Of a DNA stretch of 64,000 bases, positions 1 to 9,082 are shown one piece after another. Made by a program: the position numbers and the translations under genes. The stretch is taken from the NCBI RefSeq assembly GCF_036195045.1, contig NZ_CP108100.1, positions 4,464,001-4,528,000 of the forward strand, written 5' to 3'. This DNA comes from Streptomyces sp. NBC_00236. GTDB taxonomy: Bacteria; Actinomycetota; Actinomycetes; Streptomycetales; Streptomycetaceae. The notes under the pieces are model-generated. The model saw only the letters and a list, made by a program, of their open reading frames with translations. It had not been told where the DNA came from and ran no database searches. Within the stretch, counting starts at the first letter, position 1. Every line of letters starts with the position of its first letter.

Positions 1-582
1 GAGGGTGAGGCCGGATATGCCGACCGTGGGGCAGGAGCCGCCGGGGACGGCCAGGCCGTGCGCGGCGAGGCCCTGGTAGACGTCGAGGAGCCGGGCTCCC
101 GCGCCGATCGTGCCGTCACCCCCGACCTGCTTCAGTGACGAGACGTCAATGACCAGCCGCCCGTTGCCGCTCGACCAGCCGCCGTAGGAGTGCCCGCCGC
201 TGCGGATGGCGACGGGTACGGAGCCGCGCCGGGCGAACGCCAGGCACTCGCGGACGTCCGCCTCGTGCCGGACGTAGGCGACCGCGGCCGGTGTCTGGTC
301 GTCGTAGCGGGTGTTGTAGAGCTGACGGGCGGTCGGGTAGGCCGCGTCGTCGGGGCGTACGAGGGAACCCGCGAGGCTCTTGGCCAGGGCCGGCCAGTCC
401 GCCGGAACGGCCGGTGAGGTCGTCGACGGGGTGGCGGGGGAGCCGGTCGTGGCCGTCGACGGGGCAGGGGTGGGGCCGGCGGCCGGAGGGCCGGGGCTCG
501 TGCCGTCGCACGCGGCAGTGGCGGCGGTGAGTACGGCCGCGGCACCGGCGCTCAGGACGGTGCGCCGGTTCGGCAGGGTCAT
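1..582 (-). CDS. FAD-linked oxidoreductase (berberine-bridge type), partial
   Basis: N-terminal 194 codons of a secreted FAD-binding oxidoreductase; the rest lies beyond the left edge. It begins MTLPNRRTVLSAGAAAVLTA and carries a twin-arginine-like n-region, a short hydrophobic stretch and a Cys near residue 28 (TAAC), so it may be a Tat-exported lipoprotein. A Pro/Thr/Ala-rich linker follows. The segment around SVPVAIRSGGHSYGGWSSG matches the FAD_binding_4 region, where the His of GGHS is the usual site of 8-alpha-histidyl FAD attachment. The window ends in the next FAD-contact segment (GGSCPTVGISGLTL). Family members oxidise sugars, alkaloids or polyketide intermediates; the substrate cannot be told here. 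Confidence 0.85.
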   Translation of the reverse strand, partial: MTLPNRRTVLSAGAAAVLTAATAACDGTSPGPPAAGPTPAPSTATTGSPATPSTTSPAVPADWPALAKSLAGSLVRPDDAAYPTARQLYNTRYDDQTPAAVAYVRHEADVRECLAFARRGSVPVAIRSGGHSYGGWSSGNGRLVIDVSSLKQVGGDGTIGAGARLLDVYQGLAAHGLAVPGGSCPTVGISGLTL

Positions 583-627
583 CGGGCCTCCGGAGTGGGG
601 GAGGGAGGGGCGAGGGGAGGCCTGTGG

Positions 628-816
628 TCAGGCCGTGGCCGTGCGGTGGTCCTCGGCGTCCGTACGGGCCCGGTCGCGGGAGCGGCGGGCCGGGCCCGAC
701 CAGCCGCAGCTGCAGCGGGCGGTGCAGAACGAGCCGCGTTCGACGGTGGTGGCTTCGTGGGCGGGCCGGGCCGGTGGGACGGCCGGCGGGACCTCGGCGG
801 TGTGTTGGTCGTACAC
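628..816 (-). CDS. small conserved Cys-containing protein
   Basis: About 62 aa read from a GTG at 816; an in-frame start at 882 would add 22 residues of low-complexity sequence. The conserved-looking core is ERGSFCTARCSCGWSGPARR, with three cysteines in a C-x3-C-x-C arrangement followed by an Arg-rich tail (RRSRDRARTDAEDH). This resembles small zinc-ribbon-like proteins common in Streptomyces, but I do not know a function. It is divergent from the lipoprotein gene at 949 and lies just upstream of the oxidoreductase, possibly in the same transcription unit. Coding is supported by the conserved Cys pattern and codon bias; the start is uncertain. Confidence 0.6.
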   Translation of the reverse strand: MYDQHTAEVPPAVPPARPAHEATTVERGSFCTARCSCGWSGPARRSRDRARTDAEDHRTATA

Positions 817-948
817 GCGTCCAAGGTACTGGGCAGGGCCGTCCGGTGGTGAGGGGTGTGCGGGCGGCGTTACGGGGCGCACGGGCCGTCGTTATGCGGA
901 ACGGGTGGGGAGCTCGGGCAGGCGGTCGGCGTTGGGGGTTGGCAGGCG

Positions 949-1878
949 ATGGTGGTGCAGCAGCACAGGTCCGGAGGCGGGGCGCGCGCTGTGTGCGCCC
1001 TCGCGGTCGTGGGCGTGATGATGGCGGCCGCCGGGTGCGCCGGGGACGGTGGGGGCGGGGATCGCGCCGCGGCCGACGACCGGTCCGGTGCGGGCGCCGT
1101 CGCAGCGGTGCGGCGGGTCGCGGCGGTGCTGGTGGGGCCGGGCTCCGGGTCCGCTGCCGGGAGCGCCGAGGTGGTCACGTCCATGGAGACGGCGGCCGGT
1201 GGCACCCGCGTGACGATCCGGGGCAAGGGGGCGTACGACTTCCGTACCCAGTCCGGCCGGCTCAAGGTCGTGCTGCCGCAGGACCCGGCGGGCGAGGACG
1301 AGCACCGGCCCATCACGGAACTGCTGGCCCCGGGTGCGCTGTACATGATGAACCGCGGGGCCGGGGTGCCCGCGGACAAGTGGGTCAGGATCGACACGAC
1401 GGCGCTGGCGGACGGCAACCTGGTGACCGGCGGCGTCACCGACCCGATGGCCGCGGCCGAACTGCTGGGCGGGGTGAGCGCGGTGACGTACGTGGGGGAG
1501 ACCGACCTGGCCGGGGTCACCGTGCGGCACTACCGGGGGACCACCGACATCGGACGTGCCGCGCGCCGGGCCTCGGCCGCTTCCCGCGGTGCGCTGACGG
1601 CGGCGGCGAACGGGTTCCGTACGGACACGGTGCCGTTCGACGCGTATCTGGACGAGCAGGGCCGGCTGCGCAAGGTGCGCCACCGGTTCAGCTTCGTCAA
1701 CGAGGGGCAGACGCGGGAGGTGGTGTCGACGACGCTGCTGTACGGGTTCGGCGTGGCGGTCTCCGTACCGTTGCCGGACGCGCGCGACATCTACACCGGA
1801 GAGATCGAACAGGGACGCGCGCCGGGAACCTCGGACCGGACCCGGGCCGGAACCAGGCCGTCCGCGGGCCGTTCCTAG
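949..1878 (+). CDS. putative lipoprotein
   Basis: 309 aa. The n-region (MVVQQHRSGGGAR), hydrophobic core (AVCALAVVGVMM) and lipobox AAGC near residue 30 indicate a signal-peptidase II lipoprotein anchored outside the membrane. The mature part has a Gly/Asp/Ala-rich linker, then a beta-rich domain (EVVTSMETAAGGTRVTIRGKG, LYMMNRGAG, KWVRIDTT, VTYVGETDLAGVTVRHYRG). The pattern of short strands with W, Y and HYRG resembles the LolA/LppX-like fold of actinobacterial lipoproteins, an inference from residue pattern only. The ATG at 949 places the lipobox at a normal distance; an upstream in-frame start at 856 would give an improbable leader. It stands alone. Confidence 0.8.
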   Translation: MVVQQHRSGGGARAVCALAVVGVMMAAAGCAGDGGGGDRAAADDRSGAGAVAAVRRVAAVLVGPGSGSAAGSAEVVTSMETAAGGTRVTIRGKGAYDFRTQSGRLKVVLPQDPAGEDEHRPITELLAPGALYMMNRGAGVPADKWVRIDTTALADGNLVTGGVTDPMAAAELLGGVSAVTYVGETDLAGVTVRHYRGTTDIGRAARRASAASRGALTAAANGFRTDTVPFDAYLDEQGRLRKVRHRFSFVNEGQTREVVSTTLLYGFGVAVSVPLPDARDIYTGEIEQGRAPGTSDRTRAGTRPSAGRS

Positions 1879-1967
1879 GCATCCGGTGGCGGCGAAATGG
1901 TCCGTCCGTGCCATGCGCGGTGTGTGCCGCGGTCCCTACTCTGGGAAGCCGGCGACGGCAGTGAGAG

Positions 1968-2171
1968 GTGAGTGACGTGGTGACGCTCAGCCCGCGGACC
2001 GTATCGGACCATGTGGCTCTCGCCGAGATCGAGCTCTGCGGGGAGCTGATGATCGCGGCGTCCGCGGCCATCGGGGAGCGGCTCAGCACCGACCGTATCG
2101 ACGAGGTGCTCGACGTGAAGGTGATCACCGAGCGCACCACCGTCCCCCGGCAGGCGGATCACCGGGGGTGA
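1968..2171 (+). CDS. small conserved hypothetical protein
   Basis: 67 aa from a GTG start with a GAGAGGTGA ribosome-binding stretch just upstream. The sequence is mostly helical (VSDHVALAEIELCGELMIAASAAIGERL, then DRIDEVLDVKVI) with one Cys. Short proteins of this type, where the middle part reads ELCGELMIAA, are widespread in Streptomyces and sometimes relate to anti-sigma or sporulation regulators, but I cannot assign a role. The gene follows the lipoprotein gene by 89 bp on the same strand and is convergent with csoR. Confidence 0.65.
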   Translation: MSDVVTLSPRTVSDHVALAEIELCGELMIAASAAIGERLSTDRIDEVLDVKVITERTTVPRQADHRG

Positions 2172-2210
2172 CGGGGCGGGCGGGCGACAGGCGCGGGCCG
2201 AGGCTCTGAT

Positions 2211-2330
2211 CGGGCGCGCAGCAGACGGGTCAGGCGCGCAACGGACAGGTCGGGCGCGCAGCAGACGGGTCAGGCGGGCAACGGACAGGTCAGCTGCGCA
2301 GTCGGCGGGTCAGGTACGCAGCAGGCGGGC
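2211..2330. repeat. 20-bp minisatellite, six copies
   Basis: Six consecutive degenerate 20-bp units, each beginning C[AG]GG or CAG and ending GGT or GGC. Typical units are CGGGCGCGCAGCAGACGGGT and CAGGCGCGCAACGGACAGGT. The rightmost unit is the last codons of csoR (stop at 2310), so the array looks like an outward expansion of the csoR 3' end into the intergenic gap. Confidence 0.8.
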
Positions 2331-2705
2331 GATGGCCTTGGTGGCCTCCTCGACCTTCGCGTCGATCTCCTCGCCGCCCTTGACCGCGGCATCGGCGACG
2401 CAGTGCCGCAGGTGCTCCTCCAGCAGCTGGAGCGCGAAGGACTGGAGCGCCTTGGTGGACGCCGACACCTGGGTCAGTATGTCGATGCAGTAGACGTCCT
2501 CGTCGACCATGCGCTGCAGGCCGCGGATCTGGCCCTCGATGCGGCGCAGACGCTTGAGGTGCTCGGCCTTCTGGTGGTGGTAGCCGTGTATCCCGCGGTC
2601 GTGGTCGGTCACGATCGCTTCGGCGGGAGCCGTGGCGTCGGCCGTGCCCGCGCCGTCCGCCGCGTCGGGCGACCGATCCGCCTCGGTGGCCTCGGTAGTG
2701 GTCAT
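2310..2705 (-). CDS. csoR: CsoR-family copper-sensing repressor
   Basis: 131 aa, all-helical metal-sensitive repressor. An N-terminal acidic/Ala-rich extension of about 45 residues is followed by the CsoR core: GYHHQKAEHLKRLRRIEGQIRGLQRMV, then VYCIDILTQVSA and LLEEHLRHCV. The three Cu(I) ligands of the family are all visible: Cys in VYCID, and His and Cys in HLRHC (H-x3-C). In the known mechanism the tetramer binds GC-rich operators and releases them when Cu(I) binds. The ATG at 2705 was chosen because the codons further upstream overlap the predicted operator at 2740-2760. No copper chaperone or P-type ATPase is adjacent, so it probably acts in trans and on itself. Confidence 0.92.
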   Translation of the reverse strand: MTTTEATEADRSPDAADGAGTADATAPAEAIVTDHDRGIHGYHHQKAEHLKRLRRIEGQIRGLQRMVDEDVYCIDILTQVSASTKALQSFALQLLEEHLRHCVADAAVKGGEEIDAKVEEATKAIARLLRT

Positions 2706-2739
2706 TGCTGCCTCCCGTTTTCCCTTTACCCTGCCGTTT

Positions 2740-2760
2740 ATATACCCCTGGTGGGTATAT
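2740..2760 (-). promoter_or_regulatory. CsoR operator-like palindrome upstream of csoR
   Basis: Perfect 8-bp inverted repeat ATATACCC / GGGTATAT around a 5-bp spacer (CTGGT), 35-55 bp upstream of the csoR start. The TA-flanked G-tract arrangement (TACCC...GGGTA) is the known CsoR site type. Position implies autorepression. Confidence 0.75.
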
Positions 2761-2905
2761 CTTAACGAATTCAGCTGAAACGTGACCGGGGCCCCGTGCT
2801 GATCACTGTGCCTGATGCGCGACACTGAAGAATGCCGGTTAGCCGTGGCCGGATGATGCGCCTAGCATCAGCCTGACCGAATCCAAAGCACCCCGAGGAC
2901 CCCAC

Positions 2906-3526
2906 GTGCGCTTTCGTCTGACCCCCAGGGAGACGAGCTTCTACGACATGTTCTCCGCATCCGCGGACAACATCGTCACGGGCTCGAAACTCCTGATGGA
3001 ACTGCTCGGGGCGGATTCTGCCTCCCGAGTCGAGATCGCGGAGCGCATGCGGGCAGCGGAGCACGCGGGGGACGATGCCACCCACGCGATCTTCCACCAG
3101 CTGAACTCCTCATTCATCACGCCCTTCGACCGCGAGGACATTTACAACCTCGCCTCGTCGCTCGACGACATCATGGACTTCATGGAGGAGGCCGTCGACC
3201 TGGTCGTTCTGTACCAGGTGGACGAGCTCCCCAAGGGCGTCGAGCAGCAGGTCGAGGTACTGGCACGGGCGGCGGAACTCACCGCCGCGGCCATGCCGAA
3301 CCTGCGGACCATGGACAACCTCACCGAGTACTGGATCGAGGTCAACCGCCTGGAGAACCAGGCCGACCAGATCCACCGCAAGCTGCTCGCCCAGCTCTTC
3401 AACGGCAAGTACGACGCCATAGAGGTGCTGAAGCTGAAGCAGATCGTGGACGTGCTGGAAGAGGCTGCGGACGCGTTCGAGCACGTCGCGAACACGGTGG
3501 AGACCATCGCGGTCAAGGAGTCCTGA
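2906..3526 (+). CDS. DUF47 / PhoU-like phosphate transport accessory protein
   Basis: 206 aa helical protein of the DUF47 (Pit-accessory, PhoU-like) family, starting MRFRLTPRETSFYDMFSASA. PhoU-type helical bundles contain conserved E/D-rich metal-contact segments, seen here as FDREDIYNLASSLDDIMDFMEEAVD and VNRLENQADQIHRK. Only five bases separate its stop from the Pit transporter start, so the two are co-transcribed and probably translationally coupled. The likely role is cytoplasmic control or assembly of the Pit permease. It reads divergently from csoR. Confidence 0.9.
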   Translation: MRFRLTPRETSFYDMFSASADNIVTGSKLLMELLGADSASRVEIAERMRAAEHAGDDATHAIFHQLNSSFITPFDREDIYNLASSLDDIMDFMEEAVDLVVLYQVDELPKGVEQQVEVLARAAELTAAAMPNLRTMDNLTEYWIEVNRLENQADQIHRKLLAQLFNGKYDAIEVLKLKQIVDVLEEAADAFEHVANTVETIAVKES

Positions 3527-3531
3527 ACCAC

Positions 3532-4530
3532 GTGGACACCTTTGTACTGGTCGTGACCATCGGCGTCGCGCTCGGCTTCACGTACACGAACGGCTTCCAC
3601 GACTCGGCGAACGCCATCGCCACGTCGGTCTCCACCCGCGCGCTCACCCCCCGTGCGGCCCTGGCCATGGCGGCGGTGATGAACCTCGCCGGCGCGTTCC
3701 TCGGCAGCGGGGTCGCCAAGACCGTCAGTGAGGGTCTGATCGCGACGCCCACGGGCGACAAGGGGATGGGAATCCTCTTCGCCGCACTGGTCGGCGCGAT
3801 CATCTGGAACCTGATCACCTGGTACTTCGGCCTGCCCTCGTCGTCGTCCCATGCCCTGTTCGGCGGTATGGTCGGCGCCGCGCTCGCGGGCGGCACGCTG
3901 GTGCACTGGAGCGGGGTGCTCGACAAGGTCGTCATCCCGATGTTCATCTCGCCGGTGATCGGCCTGGTGGTCGGCTACCTCGTGATGGTCGCCATCATGT
4001 GGATGTTCCGGAAGTCCAACCCGCACAAGGCCAAGCGCGGCTTCCGGATCGCGCAGACGGTCTCGGCCGCGGGCATGGCGCTCGGGCACGGTCTCCAGGA
4101 CGCGCAGAAGACGATGGGCATCGTGGTGATGGCCCTGGTCATCTCCGGTCACGAGACGTACAGCGACCCGATCCCGGTCTGGGTGAAGCTCGTCTGCGCG
4201 CTGATGCTGTCGCTGGGTACGTACGCCGGTGGCTGGCGCATCATGCGTACGCTCGGCCGGAAGATCATCGAGCTGGACCCGCCGCAGGGCTTCGCCGCGG
4301 AGACGACGGGGGCCTCGATCATGTTCGGTTCGGCGTTCCTGTTCCACGCGCCGATCTCGACGACGCACGTCATCACCTCGGCGATCATGGGTGTCGGAGC
4401 CACGAAACGGGTGAACGCGGTCCGCTGGGGTGTGGCGAAGAACATCATCCTGGGGTGGTTCATCACGATGCCGGCAGCGGCTCTGGTGGCCGCCGCGAGC
4501 TACGGGGTCGTCTTCCTGCTGTTCGGCTGA
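3532..4530 (+). CDS. pit: inorganic phosphate transporter, Pit family
   Basis: 332 aa, GTG start (M/VDTFVLVVTIGVALGFTYTNG). The Pit/PHO4 signature appears twice in inverted halves: GFHDSANAIATSVSTRALTP near the N-terminus and GASIMFGSAFLFHAPISTTHVITSAIMGVGA near the C-terminus. At least eight hydrophobic segments are visible, separated by the cytoplasmic loop MWMFRKSNPHKAKRGFR. Pit proteins import metal-phosphate by proton symport with low affinity. It forms an operon with the DUF47 gene and is convergent with pstB, so high- and low-affinity uptake share a locus. Confidence 0.95.
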   Translation: MDTFVLVVTIGVALGFTYTNGFHDSANAIATSVSTRALTPRAALAMAAVMNLAGAFLGSGVAKTVSEGLIATPTGDKGMGILFAALVGAIIWNLITWYFGLPSSSSHALFGGMVGAALAGGTLVHWSGVLDKVVIPMFISPVIGLVVGYLVMVAIMWMFRKSNPHKAKRGFRIAQTVSAAGMALGHGLQDAQKTMGIVVMALVISGHETYSDPIPVWVKLVCALMLSLGTYAGGWRIMRTLGRKIIELDPPQGFAAETTGASIMFGSAFLFHAPISTTHVITSAIMGVGATKRVNAVRWGVAKNIILGWFITMPAAALVAAASYGVVFLLFG

Positions 4531-4555
4531 CCGCCGGCCCGCACACCGTACGAAC

Positions 4556-4595
4556 GGGTCCGCCCCGCTCTCCTCGTGGAGAGCGGGGCGGACCC
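4556..4595. terminator. bidirectional hairpin between pit and pstB
   Basis: Perfect 18-bp inverted repeat (GGGTCCGCCCCGCTCTCC and its complement) around the tetraloop TCGT, without a T-tract. It lies in the gap between two converging genes, as expected for a Streptomyces-type bidirectional terminator. Confidence 0.85.
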
Positions 4596-4649
4596 TTCGC
4601 CTTGTGGTGGCACCGCCATGCAGCACCCCAAGGCCGTCTGCGGGAACCC

Positions 4650-5426
<777 letters not shown>

Positions 5427-5450
5427 CTGAATCACTGCTTTCTACTGGCC

Positions 5451-6533
5451 TCAGCGGCCGGTCTTCGGGGCCTTCCAGCGGGCGATGCCGCGGGCCACCA
5501 GATTGAGGATCATGACGAAGGCGATCAGGACCAGGGCAGCGGCCCAGGCGCGGTCGTAGGACGCGGCCTCACCGATCTTGTACTGCTCGTAGATGTAGAA
5601 CGGCAGTGACGACTGGGCGCCTTCGAAGGGGTTCGGGTTGATCAGCTGACTGCCGAAGACCAGCAGGATGATCGGCGCGGTCTCGCCCGCGATGCGCGCG
5701 ATGGCGAGCATGACGCCGGTGGCGATGCCGCCGATCGCGGTCGGCAGGACCACCTTCAGGATGGTGCGCCACTTCGGGATGCCGAGGGCGAGGGAGGCCT
5801 CGCGGAGCTCGTTCGGTACGAGCTTCAGCATCTCCTCGGTGGAGCGGACCACGACCGGCATCATCAGGATCGTCAGGGCCAGCGCGCCCATCAGGCCGGA
5901 GGGCTCAAGCCCTGCGATCAGCATGATCGAGAGGATGAAGAGACCGGCGACGATGGACGGGATGCCGGTCATCACGTCGACGAAGAAGGTGACGGCCCTG
6001 GCCAGCGCGCCCTTGCCGTACTCCACCAGGTAGACCGCGGTGAGCAGGCCGAGCGGGGCGGAGATCAGGGTGGCGATGCCGACCTGCTCCAGGGTGCCGA
6101 TCAGGGCGTGGTAGACGCCGCCGCTGGCCTCGGGTCCGAGGACACCGGCCATCGAGTGGGTCAGGAAGTAGCCGTCCAGGCGCTCCGAGCCCCGGCTGAT
6201 GGTCGTCCACAGGAGGGATGCCAGCGGGACGACGGCGATCAGGAAGCAGACCCAGACGAGGCTGGTGGCGAGGCGGTCCTTGGCCTGGCGCTTGTTCTCC
6301 ACGACGCTGGTCGCGACGTACGAGAGCGTCAGGAAGAGCAGCGCGGAGAGCAGGCCCCACTGGACCCGGCTGTGCCAGCCGGCGGCCGCGCCGATGCCGA
6401 CGCCGAGGGCGATCGAGACGACGGCGAAGCCGAGCGGTGCCAGGCGGGGCAGGGCTCGGCTGCTGAGGCTGCTCACCGGCGCGGGCGGCGTGGGCGTCGG
6501 GCGGTCCTGGACGCTGGTGGATGCGTGGCTCAT
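5451..6533 (-). CDS. pstA: phosphate ABC transporter permease PstA
   Basis: 360 aa. A Pro/Ser-rich N-terminus of about 30 residues precedes two extra hydrophobic segments (about residues 33-75), then one at about 88-110, then the conserved permease core. The ABC permease EAA loop, LREASLALGIPKWRTILKVVLPTAIGGI, is present near residues 244-270. Its start codon overlaps the pstC stop (ATGA), so the two permeases are translationally coupled for stoichiometric synthesis. It forms the membrane channel with PstC and docks PstB. Confidence 0.96.
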   Translation of the reverse strand: MSHASTSVQDRPTPTPPAPVSSLSSRALPRLAPLGFAVVSIALGVGIGAAAGWHSRVQWGLLSALLFLTLSYVATSVVENKRQAKDRLATSLVWVCFLIAVVPLASLLWTTISRGSERLDGYFLTHSMAGVLGPEASGGVYHALIGTLEQVGIATLISAPLGLLTAVYLVEYGKGALARAVTFFVDVMTGIPSIVAGLFILSIMLIAGLEPSGLMGALALTILMMPVVVRSTEEMLKLVPNELREASLALGIPKWRTILKVVLPTAIGGIATGVMLAIARIAGETAPIILLVFGSQLINPNPFEGAQSSLPFYIYEQYKIGEAASYDRAWAAALVLIAFVMILNLVARGIARWKAPKTGR

Positions 6534-7522
6534 GCGTTGGCCCCCGAGTACTCCTTGCGGCGGGCGATGATGAGCCGCGCGGCGCCGTTGACCAGCAGGG
6601 TGAGGACGAAGAGGACCAGGCCGGAGGCGATCAGGGCGTCGCGCCCGAACGCGTCGGCCTCGCCGAACTTCGCGGCGATGTTCTGGGCGAACGTCCCGCC
6701 GCCCGGGTTGAGCACGTGCAGCGAGATGAGGAAGCTCGGCGACAGGACCGTGGCGACGGCCATCGTCTCGCCGAGCGCGCGGCCCAGGCCCAGCATCGAG
6801 GCGGAGATCACACCGGAGCGGCCGAACGGCAGCACCGAGAGGCGGATGACCTCCCAGCGGGTGGCGCCGAGCGCGAGCGCGGCCTCCTCGTTCATCTTCG
6901 GGACCTGGAGGAAGACCTCGCGGCTGACGCTGGTCACGATCGGCAGGATCATGATCGCGAGCAGGATGCCGACGGTGAAGAGCGAGCGGGCGACACCGAT
7001 CTCGGTCTTCTCGAAGAGGTACGTCCAGCCGAAGAACTGGTCGAGCCAGAGGTTCAGGCCCTCCAGGTACGGGACGAGGACGAGCGCGCCCCAGATGCCG
7101 TAGACGATGCTGGGCACCGCGGCGAGCAGGTCGATGACGTACGCGATCACGCCGGCGAGCTTGCGCGGCGCGTAGTGCGAGATGAACAGGGCGATGCCGA
7201 CAGCGATCGGAACCGCGATGACCATCGCGATGATCGAGCTGACGACGGTCCCGAAGAGCAGGACGGCGATGCCGAAGACGGGCGGGTCACCGGCCGGGTT
7301 CCAGTCGAAGGTGGTGAGGAAGTTGCCCTCGTCCTTCGAGATGGCGATCGCGGCGCGGTAGCTGAGGAACACGGCGATCGACGCCATGAGCACGAGCAGC
7401 AGGATGCCGGATCCGCGGGAGAGGCCCAGGAAGATCTTGTCACCGGCGCGGCCGGTGGACTTGGCGCGGGTGCGCCTGCCCGGCGGGGCCGGTGGAATTT
7501 CTGTCTGTGTGGTGGAAGCCAT
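6530..7522 (-). CDS. pstC: phosphate ABC transporter permease PstC
   Basis: 330 aa from the ATG at 7522 (MASTTQTEIPPAPPGRRTRA). A basic cytoplasmic N-terminus is followed by about six transmembrane segments and the EAA loop MNEEAALALGATRWEVIRLSVLPFGRSGV. The open frame continues upstream into the pstS region, but this start fits PstC length and homologous N-termini. It sits 155 bp downstream of pstS and overlaps pstA by 4 bp. It forms the inner-membrane channel for Pi with PstA. Confidence 0.96.
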   Translation of the reverse strand: MASTTQTEIPPAPPGRRTRAKSTGRAGDKIFLGLSRGSGILLLVLMASIAVFLSYRAAIAISKDEGNFLTTFDWNPAGDPPVFGIAVLLFGTVVSSIIAMVIAVPIAVGIALFISHYAPRKLAGVIAYVIDLLAAVPSIVYGIWGALVLVPYLEGLNLWLDQFFGWTYLFEKTEIGVARSLFTVGILLAIMILPIVTSVSREVFLQVPKMNEEAALALGATRWEVIRLSVLPFGRSGVISASMLGLGRALGETMAVATVLSPSFLISLHVLNPGGGTFAQNIAAKFGEADAFGRDALIASGLVLFVLTLLVNGAARLIIARRKEYSGANA

Positions 7523-7677
7523 GGTCTTTCCGGTCTGTGTGGGGGAGCCCGCTGGGACTCCCCTGGCGGCGGTGCACCGGATGGGTCGGGTGGCGGGCCG
7601 GTCCGGAGAGATGCGCCGGACCGGGCCGCCGGTTGCGTTGTGCTCTTCTTCGTTGTGCGTCGTGCGGGGTGTGCGGG

Positions 7678-8814
7678 TTACGAGAGGCCGGCGACCGTCT
7701 CGCGGACCTTGGCGTTGATCGCGTCGGGGATCGGGGCGTAGCCGGCCTCGGTGAGGAGCTTCTGGCCGTCCGCGGAGGCGGTGTAGGTCAGGAAGGACTT
7801 CACGGTGCCGAGGGTGTCGGCCTTGTTGCCGGTGTCGCAGACGACCTCGTACGTCACCAGGACCAGCGGGTACGCGCCCTCGGCCTTGGTCGTGTAGTCG
7901 AGGTCGAGCGCCAGGTCCTTGCCGGTGCCCTTGACCTTGGCGGCGGCGATGGCCTTGGAGGCGTTCTCCGAAGTGGCCTTGACCGGGGCGGCGCCACCGG
8001 TGTTGATGTCGACCGTGGTGATCTGCTGTGAGGCGGCGTACGAGAGCTCGAAGTAACCGATCGAGCCGTCGACCTGCTTCACCTGGGTGGCGACACCGGA
8101 GGAGCCGGACGCGGCCTGGCCACCGGGGGCCGGCCACTTCTTCTCGGCCTCGTACTTCCAGTCGCTCGGCGCGGCGGCGCCGAGGTACTTGCCGAGGTTC
8201 TGGGTGGTGCCGGAGTCCTCGGAGCGGTGGAAGGGCTGGATCGCCTTGTCCGGGAGCTTGGCGCCCGGGTTGAGCTTGGCGATGGCCTCGTCGTTCCACT
8301 TCTTGATCTTCGTGTCGAAGATCTTGGCGAGGGTCGGGGCGTCCAGCGTGAGGCTGTCGACGCCGTCCAGGTGGAAGCCGACCGCGATCGGGCCGCCGAC
8401 CATCGGGAGGTTGATGCCCTGGCCGGACTTGCAGATCTTCTTCGAGTCGGCGACCTCCTCGGGCTTCAGCGCCGAGTCGGAGCCGGCGAAGCCGACGGTG
8501 CCCTGGTTGAAGGCGACGATGCCCTCGCCGGACGAGGAGGAGTTGTAGTTGATCTCCACACCGGAACAGGCGGCCATGTACTCCTTGACCCAGAGGTCCA
8601 TGGCGTTCTTCTGGGCGCTGGACCCGGAGGCGCGCAGCTGGCCCTTGGCGCCGTCGCACTTGACGTTCGACGCTGCCTTCGTCTGGCCGCCGTTCCCGCC
8701 GGTGTCGCCGCCGCTGTTGTTGTCCGAACCGCACGCCGTGAGGACCAGGGCGCCGGAGACGGCGAGGGCACCGAGCGCGGTGGCACGAAGCCGGTTCTTG
8801 CGCTGAAGCTTCAC
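7678..8814 (-). CDS. pstS: phosphate-binding lipoprotein PstS
   Basis: 378 aa, GTG start, with AAGGAAC upstream. The basic n-region MKLQRKNRLR, hydrophobic core and lipobox LTAC (Cys28) make it a membrane-anchored lipoprotein, followed by a flexible SDNNSGGDTGGNGGQ linker. Family motifs of the PBP type-2 Pi receptor are present: LRASGSSAQKNAMDLWV, NYNSSSSGEGI, FAGSDSAL, and PFHRSEDSGTTQNLGKYL, which carries the phosphate-contact Arg/Ser/Thr cluster. It captures extracellular Pi and delivers it to PstCAB. It is the first gene of the operon, with PHO-box repeats in its upstream region, and should be strongly induced by PhoR-PhoP under phosphate limitation. Confidence 0.97.
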   Translation of the reverse strand: MKLQRKNRLRATALGALAVSGALVLTACGSDNNSGGDTGGNGGQTKAASNVKCDGAKGQLRASGSSAQKNAMDLWVKEYMAACSGVEINYNSSSSGEGIVAFNQGTVGFAGSDSALKPEEVADSKKICKSGQGINLPMVGGPIAVGFHLDGVDSLTLDAPTLAKIFDTKIKKWNDEAIAKLNPGAKLPDKAIQPFHRSEDSGTTQNLGKYLGAAAPSDWKYEAEKKWPAPGGQAASGSSGVATQVKQVDGSIGYFELSYAASQQITTVDINTGGAAPVKATSENASKAIAAAKVKGTGKDLALDLDYTTKAEGAYPLVLVTYEVVCDTGNKADTLGTVKSFLTYTASADGQKLLTEAGYAPIPDAINAKVRETVAGLS

Positions 8815-8943
8815 TTTCGGGTGTTCCTTCCAGGAGCCGCCGTGGTGGTTTCGGTCTACGACGGCGTGCGAGGTGGTGGGTCGGGCGGAAGTCGTGTCCG
8901 GTGCGGTGTGTTCCTCGCACCGTGCACTGCCGAAATTAGGCAG

Positions 8944-8987
8944 AACAGGTGAAGTGGCTTGCGGGGGTGAGTGAACGGAAGGTGAAC
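8944..8987 (-). promoter_or_regulatory. PHO box (PhoP-binding direct repeats) upstream of pstS
   Basis: Reading the minus strand from 8987, four consecutive 11-bp units occur: GTTCACCTTCC, GTTCACTCACC, a degenerate unit, and CTTCACCTGTT. Consecutive 11-bp repeats beginning GTTCACC are the established Streptomyces PhoP site. They lie 130-173 bp upstream of the pstS start, consistent with activation. Confidence 0.88.
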
Positions 8988-9082
8988 CGTGTCGGGCGGC
9001 CTGGTTCCGGGGTGCGCGCCCGCCTGGGGGCGGGGTGTTCCGGGGTGTGCGCTCACGTGGAGGCGGCCCGGTCCCGGGCGTG

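Noticed and set aside
2211..2330. CRISPR array or origin iterons
   Set aside because: Degenerate tandem units without spacers, continuous with a coding end; no replication genes nearby.
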